This document shows, one piece after another, positions 40,641 to 53,400 of a DNA stretch of 64,000 nt. The DNA comes from Siphlonurus alternatus (Eukaryota > Arthropoda > Insecta > Ephemeroptera > Siphlonuridae). The translations under genes were made by a program, and so were the position numbers. The stretch covers positions 3,329,668 through 3,393,667 of the forward strand of contig OX463784.1 in NCBI GenBank assembly GCA_949825025.1, read 5' to 3'. Each line of letters begins with the position of its first letter. Position 1 is the stretch's first letter. The notes beneath the pieces are model-generated. The model had not been told where the DNA came from and did no database searches. It was given only the letters and a program-made list of their open reading frames with translations.

Positions 40641-41178
40641 TAATGTGTTATTATAACTATAAACGTAGTATTGTGGAGAAAATACCACATATGACTTACA
40701 ATTTTGTATTTTGATTTCTCTACTTTGCAATTAAATGTACAAAATTTGAAGGAGAAATCAATGACAGGATATTCAATGACAAAGTTTGTGAATTTCATAA
40801 ATTAATGTACAGCTATGGAAAAAAAATGAGGACATTTGGCATGCGTGAATGTAGTTTTTTTTTTTTTTTCAGCATTCAAAAATTTTAAATAATTCAAAAA
40901 GCATGTATTTTTTCAAGTTTTGAAATAAAAATGGAAATTTTGTGCATTGAAGTCCACCGCTCTTTTATAAAATTCCTGACAGATTAAAATCAAGATTGAA
41001 TTCTTGTCCTTCCGAGGTGTATAAATAAAATTAAATTAGATCTTACAATTACTTTGAATTATCAAAATCTGTTGTCTGAATATTTAATTTAAAATTATAA
41101 TATTAATTACATTAAACACACAAAACAAATGTATTGAAAAGTAAATAACTTAATTGGACTATAAAATTTAACTGTCTC
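40641..41178. other. AT-rich spacer
   Basis: No gene, RNA or repeat family recognised; several homopolymer runs. Confidence 0.5.
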
Positions 41179-41179
41179 A

Positions 41180-41464
41180 TTAACCCTAGCATTACCAAGA
41201 GGGAAGGGGGAAAGGGGGGGAGAGCCGATACGACCCATAAATCTTTGACAGCGGGAGAAAAGTGTAAAATATTCCACAAAAAATTTTGAAAAAAATTGTA
41301 ATCCTTAGTTAGGCACCGAGCAACATATTTCCGTAAAAAAAAATGGTGAGAAAAAAACTTTACTTTTTTTTTAACATATGATTTAAACAGCGGGTCGCTT
41401 TGACCCCCTCCCCCTTTGGTAAAGCGTGTGACCGAAACAGTACCTTGGTAATGATAGGGTTAAG
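41180..41464. repeat. Intact family I foldback with TTAACCCT termini
   Basis: ATTAACCCTAGCATTACCAA at the left and TTGGTAATGATAGGGTTAA at the right: TTAA borders plus CCCT termini are the hallmark of piggyBac-type elements. The interior has opposing GGGTCGCTTTGACCC and purine/pyrimidine-rich arms. Non-coding. Confidence 0.8.
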
Positions 41465-42135
41465 ACTCATAATTTATAAATATACCTTGACAAGTAAATT
41501 TTTTTCATTTTAAAATTTTCTATAAAATAAAAATGACAATAAATTTTACATATTTAAGTATAAATTTACTGCATTTAGCCACAGTACATATTTCATAAAA
41601 TGCCACAGAAAAATGAAGCATCAACACATCAATAACAAACTGAATGAAAGCAAAATTTCTATTAATTATATCTTTAGTGCACAAATTTGTTTTATAAAAA
41701 CGTTAACAATTAAGGAATGGTTGGTAAAGGCCTATGAAAAAGTTGGTTAAAACATCCTGATGACGACACCATTGCGATGAATTGGTACAAACGATCGTCT
41801 CAAAGTTTTAGCTTTTCAAATTCAAAAGAAACGTTCTGAAACTTCACCGAGAATATTTACGAATTTTGAAACTTCACTGGATTTTCAAAATCAAAGTTCA
41901 TCGCGATGCTATTTATGATTTTTGATTTTATATGTAAAAGTAGTATTGATATTTTATCTCTTTTAATTTAAGTTGCAATGTTGTGTAATTTTGAATTAAT
42001 TTACGGATATATGATTCAATTTCTTCACCGTTCGATCTTCATTCAAATTTAAAAAATAAATAATACTAAATTTGGAAGTAATTCTGATTTTAGTTTAAAA
42101 AGTAGTTTTGAAATTTGAGTAATTGGATATATATC
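41465..42135. other. AT-rich spacer
   Basis: Unique sequence with some internal near-repetition (GTTCTGAAACTTCACCGAG and TTTTGAAACTTCACTGG). No gene recognised. Confidence 0.45.
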
Positions 42136-42139
42136 AGTA

Positions 42140-42472
42140 TGGACAACCAACATTAAAAATTTTTATTGCAGAAATGCTATGCTACTCTGAATTTTTTCGA
42201 ATTCTTTTGAGTCCTAGAACTATTTTCAAATTATTATTGGAAGTGCGGCCACGCCCCCTGGAGGCGTCAATATAAGGCCTCTAGGCCCTATCCATTTTAT
42301 TAAGGATTCAGGGGTGCCAACTTGACTTACAGGACTTTCAATAATTATTAAAAAGTAGTTCTGGGACTCAAACAAAATCTGAAAAATTCAGAGTATCATA
42401 ATTTGGTACTGTACCCTCTATTCATTTCTGAGCTGAGATAAAAAAAATTCATTCAGCTTGTCCAGTGTTTCA
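42140..42472. repeat. Foldback family A2 copy (reverse centre)
   Basis: Interior GGCCACGCCCCCTGGAGGCG in the opposite orientation to other A2 copies. Ends TGGACAACCAACATT and TTCAGCTTGTCCAG. Confidence 0.85.
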
Positions 42473-42759
42473 TGTTTCAAAAATATTCGTGAATATTCAA
42501 GTTAAAGTTTCACACACTAAATTTCACTTTAAATCTGTTAAAAACCTCAACTAACACTAAGTTATTGTGCCGCGAATTAGATTCCTATATCTGACTAAGG
42601 CTACGATCAAAAAGGCAATAGATTACGCTAACTTACACCGACAATCACTAGAGCAGAAACGCTAGAGGGGCAATTACATGATGCGACTTAATTTTAGGGC
42701 ACTTGTCGTTGAACTGTATGTATCCATTTTTTTTTTTTTTTTTTCTTTGAGTTCAACAT

Positions 42760-43092
42760 GCGAGATTTCAACAATCGATATCTTAAGAAGCGATATCACA
42801 AAATGTAATATCACAACATGTATATATCCCAAAAAGCGATATTCCAAAATGTGATATCCCAACAAACGATTTAGCAACATAGGATAATTCGTTTTGGGAT
42901 ATCCCATGTTGAGATTTTCCATTTTGGGATATCCAAGGTTGTGACATATCGCTTGCTGGGATATTCCATGTTGAAATATTTCATGTTGGGATTTCAAATT
43001 TTGGGATATCCTATTATGCGATATCGTATTTTTATACAATGGGACTCCCAAAATGTAAAACCGCAACATGGAATATCGCAACGTGGCGTCTC
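42760..43092. repeat. Degenerate 15-16-bp tandem array that inverts midway
   Basis: Units of the type GATATCCCAACATG / GATATTCCAAAATGT repeat every ~15-16 bp from 42770. From about 42893 the same unit runs in the opposite orientation (CATTTTGGGATATC, CATGTTGGGATTTC). About 20 units with heavy point divergence. The minus-strand open frame 42674-43138 is a by-product. Confidence 0.8.
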
Positions 43093-43372
43093 TGTAATAC
43101 GACAGGTCTTCTAAAATCATGACGAATCTGTTTAACATTATCCATGTAACTTTACCTTTAAAAGTTCAAAAAGCCTCATCGCTACAGAATTAGATAACTT
43201 GTTATAGAGAAAAACATTTCTAAATACTGCTGGCTAGCATTCCAACGTTCAATTTGTATTATTTGGTTGCATAAATACATCAGAAATACACCTCGGGACC
43301 TCACGAACGTTCCGCATGCCTGATGATGCTCCAAAAAGATAAACGATGATTTGAAGTATTTGGTAGACAATG

Positions 43373-43714
43373 GAGTATCGACTTACATTTTTTTATTGCA
43401 GAAATGAATACAGCGTGCAAAGTTGTGATATCCTGATTTTTTTAGATTTTTTAGAGCCTGGGAACTATTTTTAAAAAATTATTAATGAAAATCCTTTTTG
43501 TGACGTCACGAGGCGGCAAGTCCTATCTTTTCTCAAGGAGCGGCGTCTCGTGACGTCATCAAAAGGACTTTCAATTATTTTTAAAAAAAAAATTATTTTT
43601 TAAAAATTCTTCCAGGGCTGCAAAACTTTTTAAAAAGATCAGGGTAGCATAACTTTGCATCCTTTATCTATTTCTACAATAAAAAAAAAATTGAACTCGA
43701 TATACTCCATTGAA
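43373..43714. repeat. Foldback family A copy
   Basis: CAATGGAGTATCGACTTAC to GATATACTCCATTG, TGACGTCAC twice. Confidence 0.88.
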
Positions 43715-43939
43715 TTTATTGGCGTTAGGGATTAACTCCCACACAGCCATATTTGGTACAGAGGTAACGTCAACAAAAAGAGCAGGGGTAACTTTCTTGG
43801 TGTCCAGAGGTGTAGTGTTCTTTATCATAAAGATTATTTGTAATCATGTATATATACCTTGTAGTATGTAGCCAGTGCAATATCGATGTTTGATTAAATA
43901 TTAAATTAAAAAAAAAATATAAAAAAAAATCAGAATTTT

Positions 43940-44280
43940 ACTGGTAATGGACAATCTGCATGATTTTTTTTATGAATTAAAGGCTTAAAATTAAGGCTTA
44001 TATTACAATTTTTAAGATATTTTAGAAGCCATGCAGAGAGTATTGATAAAAAGTTTTGCCGAGGTGGGGTTTGAACTCACGCCTCTTTTATCTTTTATAT
44101 CATATCCTTCCAAAAGTGATGTGTGATGTCTCTTTTTTGACTCCTCTTTTTTTAATTTCATTTTACAGTACATTTTAAAAATATAGTACCCGGGCTCTAA
44201 AAAAATCAATTTAGCATAGCTTTGCATCCTCTATTCATTTTTGCAATCAAAATATTTTATGCATTTTGTCCATTACACCA
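43940..44280. repeat. Foldback family A3 copy
   Basis: GGACAATCTGCATGATTTT to CATTTTGTCC; interior TTTTGCCGAGGTGGGGTTTG. Confidence 0.75.
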
Positions 44281-44493
44281 AAAAAATTAAATTTTTTCAC
44301 ATTGTAATTTTAATCCATTTTCTTAAATCATACGATAGATTGGTAACATTTTAATTTTTATCAATGGATAACTAAGTTATTTCTGATTCATGGGGAATCA
44401 AATTATTTCAGCTGATAAAAAAAAAAATCACTTCTTGCTAACCAATAATACAAAAATTTCATAGAATTTTAAAAAGTTGATGAAAAATATACA

Positions 44494-44766
44494 ATCCCGA
44501 GTTGAAATAAATTTCATATTTTTTTCGCTATTAAACTCTCCTCTCGTCTTTTCTCCTCTTATTTTGCACCATTTTAGAGGAAAAAAGAGGTGAAAAAGAC
44601 GAGATTACGTCTTTTTTCCTCTTCTTGAACATAAAATGTTAGAAATATTTTCTTCATTTCATCCTCACTTTGAGCGAAGAGGAAATAAGATGTGTTTTAG
44701 AGGTAAAAAGAGTAGGTTTAGACGTGTAAAGGATGAGTTGAGGACGTAATTTTTCAACTAGGGGTG
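44494..44766 (+). repeat. Family F element (plus), near full length
   Basis: CCCGAGTTGAAATAAATTTC to AATTTTTCAACTAGGGG; a good reference copy of the family. Confidence 0.9.
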
Positions 44767-44769
44767 ATA

Positions 44770-45110
44770 ATCCTAATCTTATGAACTGGCTATATACATA
44801 CTCTCAAGGCATTACGCGGCGGTACCAGCCGCCATTTTTAATTATGTATCCTGTATTTTATGCAACCCTTATAACAGTCGACTTTCTCTTTCTGATTTTG
44901 TTACCCGTATTTTGTATTACATCACTTTTAAAAATTTATATTAAATCAAATTTTGGTAAAATTATTAATTTAATAAAATCGATTCATTCAAAATAAAATT
45001 ATTAATTAAATGTTAAAAATCTGAAACTTGCCATGTTTGCTGAGCCATCTCATTTTGAGGTCAACGATTTGTGTGCTACCAAACTAAAGGCGGGCTTTTC
45101 AAATTTGTCT
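44770..45110. other. Spacer, nothing recognised
   Basis: AT-rich unique sequence with short unremarkable open frames. Confidence 0.45.
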
Positions 45111-45111
45111 A

Positions 45112-45715
45112 TTGAACCCACAGAGACCCTACAGAGACCTCCGTGTCATATGGCCATGAATTTGAAGAACCTTGAATTTAGTTCCACTGGAATTCCGAGT
45201 GGCCACACCACTATTGACCAATTACCGTGGTTTCATTATTTATGACGTCATCCGAGCTGGCCAATCGCTGATCACAAAATCGCCTATTGGCTATCTCGGA
45301 TGACGTCACTGATGATGAAACCAACGGTGATTGGTCGATAGTAGTGTGGCCACTCGGAATTCCAGTGGAACTAAATTCAAGATTCTTCAATTTTTTTTTT
45401 TTTTATTTATTTATTTTTTTTTTTTATTTTATTTTATTTTTTTTTATACAAGGATACACTCCTAAGAGCTTACAGCTCACGGTGGGGTAATGGGTAAGGA
45501 TAAGGTAGGGAACGGATGGTGGCCACGGCCTGTTACGCGTCCCAGCATTCGCTGAGGTGAGACTGAGGGAACCGTGGAAAACCTCAGTCAGGACGGATAC
45601 CTCTACTTTTTCTCAATGGACCAATTAAGCTATGTTCAAAGCCTGGGGAACCACACACACAAGTAAATTCCTATCCATAAGACACGGAGGTCTCTGTAGT
45701 GACTCTGTTTAACCC
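45112..45715. repeat. Foldback (AGAGACCTCCGTGT termini) split by a SINE
   Basis: ACAGAGACCTCCGTGTCATA at the left and ATAAGACACGGAGGTCTCTG at the right. Arms contain TTCCACTGGAATTCCGAGTG and TGACGTCATCCGAG. The right arm is interrupted at about 45390-45662 by a T-rich tract and a SINE. Confidence 0.88.
45440..45662 (-). mobile_element. 5S-type SINE tail inserted in the foldback (minus)
   Basis: TACAAGGATACACTCCTAAG + AGCTTACAGCTC, GTGGCCACGGCCTGTTACGC and AACCTCAGTCAGGACGG; poly-T (tail complement) on the left. The 5S head is missing. Confidence 0.85.
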
Positions 45716-46015
45716 AAGGACAATATAGAATATAGGAGGAAAATTGAAAAAAGGCAACCATTTAATGGTAAATCTTTAGAATAATGGAAAGCTTTATGAA
45801 AAATTTTATTACATATTTGGATAAGGAACTTCGATTTATGTGTTATCAATTTTTTTGTTACTTAAAAAAAATTATATAACTATGACGTCACTGTGTCTTT
45901 TCCCTCGATTTTCTGAAAATCTGAAAATTTTCGAGGTCATGTATTCAAATATGTAAATAAAATTAATGAAAGTTGTACATTCGGCAATTTTATTGAGCTG
46001 AAGCCGATGAACATT

Positions 46016-46240
46016 ATAATATAATATAATATAATATAATATAATATAATATAATATAATATAATATAATATAATATAATATAATATAATATAATATAAT
46101 ATAATATAATATAATATAATATAATATAATATAATATAATATAATATAATATAATATAATATAATATAATATAATATAATATAATATAATATAATATAAT
46201 ATAATATAATATAATATAATATAATATAATATAATATAAT
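46016..46240. repeat. (ATAAT)45 microsatellite in a hairpin loop
   Basis: 45 units of ATAAT. The flanks are complementary (GAGCTGAAGCCGAT before, GATGGCTTCAGCCAA after), so the array sits in the loop of a foldback. Confidence 0.95.
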
Positions 46241-46487
46241 AGATGGCTTCAGCCAACTGGCCAATCAAATGCAGTCATAAAACATAAATCGGTGACGTAA
46301 AAAGCGCCTGAATTCAAATTAAATTCCTCTTCATATTCTTTTTTCCTTGTAAGTTACGCTTTGTTTTATCGCCGCTGGGCCGTCGCGTCCAGTAATTCAG
46401 TTCGCTACGTTGGTAGTTTGACGCTGAAAAAATGGCCGTACCTCAAGGCGAAATGACCAAGCAAGATCTTTTTTTTTATTCTACACA

Positions 46488-47032
46488 TTATGGAGGTATT
46501 ATAATAGAAAGTGTGATTGGTATGAGAAACTAGAAATGGGTGGATATCTTTGGCATAAAAGTTACAAAACAGCAATCAACCTTATACTAAAATGCAGGAT
46601 AGAAAAAGGGAATGCGGGCTTCTGATTGGTTATCACTTACTTACTATAAGCCAATCAGAAGCGCGCATCAACCTTACCTTATTCTCCAGTTCAATATATA
46701 AGGTTGATGGGTGTGTTTTTTTCCTAATTTACCACCATTGGAATAGCACACCTGAATAACTTGCCACAAGTAAAATTAAAAAAATTTAAGACTTCCACCG
46801 GAAAGTAAAGCCAAAAGTGCGAGGTTTATGGACTTTCTATTTCAATTTTGAACCTGAAACATTGCAATAAAATACATATTACGGATTTCAATGTATCTGA
46901 AAAGTCGTAGAGCTTTCTTGTTAATAATTCAGACAAAATTGTTCCACTTCCGGCTACTTCCGGTGGTTCATATTTTTTTAACTACGTCTCGTTTTCGAAA
47001 TCAAATTCTCTTCTTTGTAATACCTCCATATC
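46488..47032. repeat. Nested foldback (ATGGAGGTATTA termini)
   Basis: TATGGAGGTATTATA at the left and TGTAATACCTCCATA at the right. Inside are a hairpin GCTTCTGATTGGTTATCAC / TATAAGCCAATCAGAAGC (46617-46661) and CACCGGAAAGT / CTTCCGGTGG arms. It ends about 120 bp from the stop codon of the NMDA receptor gene, in its 3' flank. Confidence 0.75.
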
Positions 47033-47153
47033 GCATTTAAAAATATTAATATTTGCTGGATATCATATATTCCATACCTCTGGGAATGCCAGCCTGAACA
47101 AAGCTATCTGGTAACTGCTACAGTACTACACTAGAGCTAGTGTTGCCTGAACC

Positions 47154-47451
47154 TCAAGGCGGCTCGCGGGTTCTTTTTTCCAGCATTCTTATCCTCTCCA
47201 ATAATTCTTCTTTCTCGCTTAGGCTTTGTACCAGCTGATCAGTTAGCTCTAGTTCCCGAGCCTGCCATCGCGTCTCTGAGGGCGCCACCTCACTTGTTGT
47301 GGACTCAAAGCAGGGGGGCGTAGGTGGTGCGGGGGGCGCAGCATCTTCAGTTGAGGCGGGAGTGGAGATTCGAAAATTCCCGCGTCTTTTTCTTGCACCG
47401 TAAATGGAAGGAACTTGTTGCTCAGCGCTCTCCTGACGGAAACGGCCGAAC
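47154..47451 (-). CDS. GRIN3: GRIN3-like exon J: last exon, C-terminal coiled coil
   Basis: Acceptor TTTTTACTTTAAAAG, then FGRFRQESAEQQVPSIYG, a Pro/Thr linker (APPAPPTPP), and LELTDQLVQSLSEKEELLE + RIRMLEKR with leucines at heptad spacing, ending EPP and TGA at 47154-47156. Vertebrate NR3B also ends in a helical C-terminal stretch. Confidence 0.78.
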
Positions 47452-50400
47452 CTTTTAAAGTAAAAATCGATCATCAAATTAGGAACATAAATATCCACCA
47501 GAATTCAGAAGCAAACTGTTAAAGGTGCTTTGCCAAGGGGCAATGTTACATTGGCGATAAAATAGGTCCCCGCAGCATGTGAAGCAATTTTCTCTCACAA
47601 AGATGGCTACCATATGATAATGAAGCAAGTGCGCTCCTCTCGACCTACATCATTATCGTCATTGTTTGACATCGCTCCATGGCAAAGCACTTTTAGGCTG
47701 ACGTTGTTGCAGTAACAACAGAACATAATAAAATTATATAAAGTCATCTCGGATTATCTTCAGTTTGACGTCACGCATCCCTCCCATTATCGATTATTCC
47801 CTTGTATTCTTGTATCGAAGGACTAAGGAAAAGTTTCATGATGTCAAACTAATTAAAGATTTATCTGAGCAATTATAACTCGTGTACGTGTCACTAATGA
47901 CGACACATAATGACACTAATGATATTGAGGAGGAAATTTTGAAGAGGAGCCAACATTGATACGAACCTTCGTAGTGACGACTCGTCTTCCTCACTTTCAG
48001 GTGCGACGTTGCCAGCTTCACGGCTTATCTCTGCCACTTTGCCCATCTGTCTTGCCTTTGCACGCTCAGCTGCAGCCATGCCAAGTTGCCTAGCCAGCTC
48101 TCTGTCGATTGTGGCGTTGCCAAGTTTAACTCTCTCTTTGACAGTGTTGACAGTTTGATGTTCTTCTTTAAACTCCTCTACATTGGTGTCAGGTTTATGC
48201 TCCACAATTTGTTCACTTACAGCGTTGCCAATTTGTTGAGGCTTTTTATGATCAATTTTAATAGTTTTTAAATCTGTCACAGCATTGCAAAGTTTACGAC
48301 CAATTAGTCTGTCTCCAATGATGCCAAAGTCAGCTGGTGACTTAAGAGGGGCGTCAGAAGAGCTGGCAACGTCGGAGGGTGACGTCACGGACGGGGTGAG
48401 CACCTGGTCTCGCTCCTCTGCTTGAACCCTGCAATGGATGGCAAGAAAATAAATTGAGTTAAAGGGACAGAGGGTACAATAATTTTCGTGTTGCATAAAA
48501 ATTTTACTATTGACATAACAAAATTATGCGGGTTTGAACAGTATCAATAATTTAGATCAATTAAATAAATTCTTATAGCCACAGGCACCGGCAACATTGC
48601 ACGGAGAATAGGAAGCAGAAGAGTGAGAGGAAGAGTGGAAGAAGCAAGAAGGAGAGATGTGCTGTGCGGTGTTGCCAGTGCAAGCGACGGAACGTGACGT
48701 CACGTTCTCGTGCTCACGCCAATTATTGCGTGCTTGATGCGTTTGGGACAGTGCAGCTAGCATGTATTTGTACTCTGTTATTAAGTAACTTTTGGTTTAA
48801 AAAAATACTTATTTTTAGGGTCCCCTGTCCCTTTAAGATACTTTTCCATGGCGGGGAGCAATTTTATCACCAACATGTCTGTCATACGATATCAAAGCAA
48901 GTGCGCCTTTCTCGCCTCGCCCGACACCGCTTGACATTGCTCCATGTAAAAGCACCTTAAGGCTAACATAAAAAGACGCGTAAATAATGAAAAAATGTTA
49001 TTATGTTTAATGATATTATTTTTCGATGTTTCCCTTAAATTTAATTATTTTTTAATTTTATATAAAGTATGGTTATTTGTTGGGCCCTAAGAAAAAGGGA
49101 ACTATTATATTCCTCCATTTCAAGGGTTTGATCATAATTTTGAAGCTGATGTGTTTATATGTTAGTCTCCACATTGAATTCCACATGAATACCATCTACT
49201 TACAGGGGCATGAAGTACACTGAAAAACCTTTATATCTGACTGCTCCCTGGTGATTATAATGATACAATTTAACAGTAAAAAGTTGTGGGAATGAGTTGG
49301 CATGCTCGCAACACGTCCTGTCCAAGGTAAATAGAGACCAATAAAAAGGTACTGCAACGAACAATATTACCCTTGTATGAACCAAAGTCTTCTACTCACA
49401 ATGGTTGTAACAAACCATTGTTTATGTCTGTCGCATGAAGCTTTTTTCATTGTTAAACATGGGACGACGTAGTGCCTAATTTTGCCACCAGAGCAGAGAA
49501 CGTAATGGCATTGTTGGCGCTAGGCAACCAAGTCAACTTCATAATTAACGGTCATTTTCCATAAATTAGCATGTAAATCAACCACCGTCCCATGTTTTTC
49601 CTTTCACGCGACAGACATTTACACAACAATATTTTGCGTTTACTAGCAGCTAGCAGAAGACTTTGGTATAAACTCAGCCAATCAGAGTGCGTAAATGATG
49701 TGACGTCATTATGACGTGGAACGTGATAAAGCCTCTTACGGATTAAAATAAATAATGGACCAGTTAATGCATCAAATTTGAAAATCGCTCTCCTTTGCAT
49801 TAGAATCTATAGAGACCTCCGTGTCGTATTGAGCGATAAGAATTTGAAAACTTTGAATTTGGTTCTACCTGAATTAAGAGTGCATGGCCGTGCAACTGTT
49901 TACCAATTACCGTGGTTTCATCATCATTGACGTCATCCGAGCTGGCCAATCACAAAATCACCGATTGACCAGCACGGATGACGTCATTGTTGATGAATCA
50001 ACGTCAATTGCAGGTTGGCAGTTGCGTGGCAACTCTAAATTCAGGTAGAACTACCCGAGTTGAAATAAATTTCACCTTTTCGTCTTTATTAAGCTCTCCT
50101 CTCGTCATTTCTCTTCTTATTTTGCACCATTTTAGAGGAAAAAAGAGGTGAAAAAGATGATATTACGTATTTTTTTCTCTTCTTGAACATAAAATGTTAG
50201 AAATATTGCCTTCATTTCATCTTTACTTTGAGCGAAGAGGAAATAAGATGTGTTTTAGAGGTAAAAAGATTAGATTTAGACATGTAAATGATGAGTTGAA
50301 GACCTAATTTTTCAACTAGGTAAATTCACGGTTTTCAAATTCCTAATCGCCCGATAATACGACACGTAGGTCTCTATAGAGCTGATTTCTGTTTATGTTT

Positions 50401-53400
50401 ACGTGAGGCGGGAGAGGGGTTTCCCTATAATAATACATTGCGAAGGAGGCGCAGGAGGGAGGGAAAAGAGAAAGTTTTGGCAGGCCAGATTATAGAGCTG
50501 ATTTCTGTTTATGTTTACGTGAGGCGGGAGAGGGGTTTCCCTATACAAATACATTGCGAAGGGGGCGCAGGAGGGAGGGAAAAGAGAAAGTTTAGGAAGG
50601 CCAGATTATACAGTGAGCATAGGCAAAATGACGAAAAAAAATTATAAAAAATACTTTTAACAGTTTTTTGGCGCTGAGATTTTTTTTATGAGTTCTATCG
50701 TGTACTGTTAAAGTATTATTGAAGTATTTAAACTTGATTTATTTTATTAAGTTAAGTAAAAAATTATTGTACACTTTGTTTATATGCTAGTCCGTGCATT
50801 CTGGCCCTCCTCGCATGACGTCAACGCAATCCCCTCTATAGTGTCTCTGCTCCGTTGCCACACTTTAGTAAAAAATAGAGTCAACATGGTTGCACCTACA
50901 ATCTGATAATCTGATGACGTCACGAGATGACGTCACTGACTCACCTTCTGATCTCCTGGATCATCTCGAAGAACTGCGACTTGCTTTTCCTCCTCCTTCT
51001 CTGCTCGTGCTCCTTCTGAAACACAGCGCGACATTCAGCACTCTCAAACTAACATCATGCAACATAAATGAAGGACATTTGACATAATCTTTACTTTTTT
51101 TAAATCAAGTGAATGAGCAAATAATTTGTTTTACAATTAATTTACTTTAATTTGAGTTAAGATTGCCTGATAGACGGAACATGAAAACTGTATTTATATT
51201 TTTCTTTTTATTCGTGCATGCTGTGTACTTAATTGAAAATATTTATAGATATATACATTTATTTTTTATTAGAAACAAGGTCTCCATCTTATCAATATTT
51301 TTAATAGAGTGTCAAACTGATTTTTTTTATTGCAGAAATGGATAGAGGGTACAAAGTTATGCTATTCTGATTTTTTGTCATATTTTATTGCTTTTATTTT
51401 AATTTTTTTTTTAAATTATTGAAAATACAGAGAAAGTGACGCATCCTAACGTCTCTCTTAATAAAATGATAAGACCTAAAAAAGATCCTGGGTTCAAATC
51501 TGACCTCATCAAATCTTTTAAACAATACTTTCTGGGACTGTAAAAATTCTGAAAAATTGCACCTTGTATCCATTTCTGCAATAAAAAAATTTAAGGTCAA
51601 TATTTCATTGTAATTCTATACATGATATCCTCCAGGGGACCCCCGCAGGGTGTGTCTCACTTACTCTCTTGACGCTCTTCTGGAAGAGGGAGGTGATGTG
51701 TCCCTTCCTCAGGGTACGCACCAACTCGCGAGCCGCGTGGTGGGGGCTCACCAATTCCACACAGTTGATGAACCGGTACAGCTTCTGCAAATTAACAATT
51801 AGTTAGCAACAATGGCACCATAATATTGGCAAACTTAGTTTTATTTTTGTGCTCTGATTCTTTATCTAAAGATAGAATTGAATTTTTATTTAAATAACGA
51901 GTAAGACAAAAATACTAAGAAAATATTGCTTTAATTAAATAAAACAAAAAAAAAGCGCACACACGAACATTATGAAACATAAATGTTTTCCTCAACATCC
52001 TCTATCAGTATTTAAAATACCAGGTATGCAAATTTGATCTAGTTTTTGAGTTATTAATTTTCAAATTTGACTAATTTAACATGTGTAAGTTTCACTTTTT
52101 TATGTTAAATAAGTCAAATCTCAAAATAATAACTCAAAAATTGGCTTGAATTTATTATATGAATGACAACCTTTAACAAAACAATAACAAACCTTTGTCC
52201 TTCCTGTTCTGACATAACTAAAATGGGCGCAGATAAGAATAACCCAGAGAGCAGAATTTTACGTTCACTTTGCAGCTTCTATTGTTGTCATTCAGACTTA
52301 CATTTAAAAGCAGTAATCCACTGGTTTTATTGCTTTTGATTGCAATATTCGTCTCTGCAGTGTTGTGAAAGGTATTTTACTGTTTTATCGTAAACTAAAT
52401 CGCGGTTTGTTGGAAACTAAGACATGCGTAACATAACACCGGAAACACCATGCATTTGCGCATGAATTCTCGAGACTGTATGCAAACGAAATTACTTACG
52501 GTGCCAGCCCAGTCTGCGAGCCTACTTTTTAAAAGCGTCGCCGATCTCGGAGGCGAGTTTCCGAGAGTTTAAAAAAAACAAGAAATACGAAAGAGAGTAG
52601 GATGCGCAGAGCGTGCGCGCTATCATGGATATTAAAGTTGTGCGCAGGTTTCCCTGTAATTTTTGCTTTATAAATTTGCGGACCTAAAAGCATCTGCTGG
52701 CAGCTGAAAGCTCCAAAAGTAATGGCAGTTCAAATTCTGTTCGTTTTCTAGCGTTGCGTACTGCTAAAGACAGTTATACCGTATATTTTAGTAGTTTTAG
52801 TTAGAATTATGCCGAAATTCTCTATTGATTATGCTATCGTGGCTCATTCAGTGTGGATTTAAAAGTGATAAAAAAAGGACGACAATTGTGTGCCCCAGCA
52901 GAACCTTATGGAGAACAGCTGATTTCTTGATAGAACATGGCGCAAAGCAATTTTATGATGTCACTGTTAAAGGTTGTCATTATATCTAATATTTTAGCTA
53001 CTGATAGGGGATATGGAGGAGAACATTTTAAGGTATGTTTCATAATGTTCATGTGTGGGATTTTTTTTAACATTGGGCGTGTTACCTTACCCTAAACAAT
53101 TTTTCTTTAACATCATGCATATATTTTGTAATACCACCCTAACAAATCAGATATAAATGAAATTTAAGTTCAATTAATTTGATACTTATTACGTGGAAAG
53201 TAAAAATCATTTACAAATTTGCTATTTGCTACTTCGTTCAACTAGAGACGATTTTACATGTCTTAAATAATTCGTCAAGCGATTCCACCACGATTTTTTC
53301 ATCACTACGAAAGATCGCACCTGGTGCATTGTTTTAGAAAGTGGAATGGAAGGAGGGGAATATCTCCGTGGTAAGTGCAGCAATTCAGTTGCAACTGTCT

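Noticed and set aside
42674..43138. 154-codon minus-strand frame
   Set aside because: Runs through a degenerate short tandem array; the residue periodicity follows the repeat.
45872..46268. Two minus-strand frames repeating YYIIL
   Set aside because: Translation of the ATAAT pentamer array.
48557..48763. Extra GRIN3-like exon in the intron between exons H and I
   Set aside because: No splice pair keeps the required phase 2 and there is no family similarity; exons H and I already join in frame.
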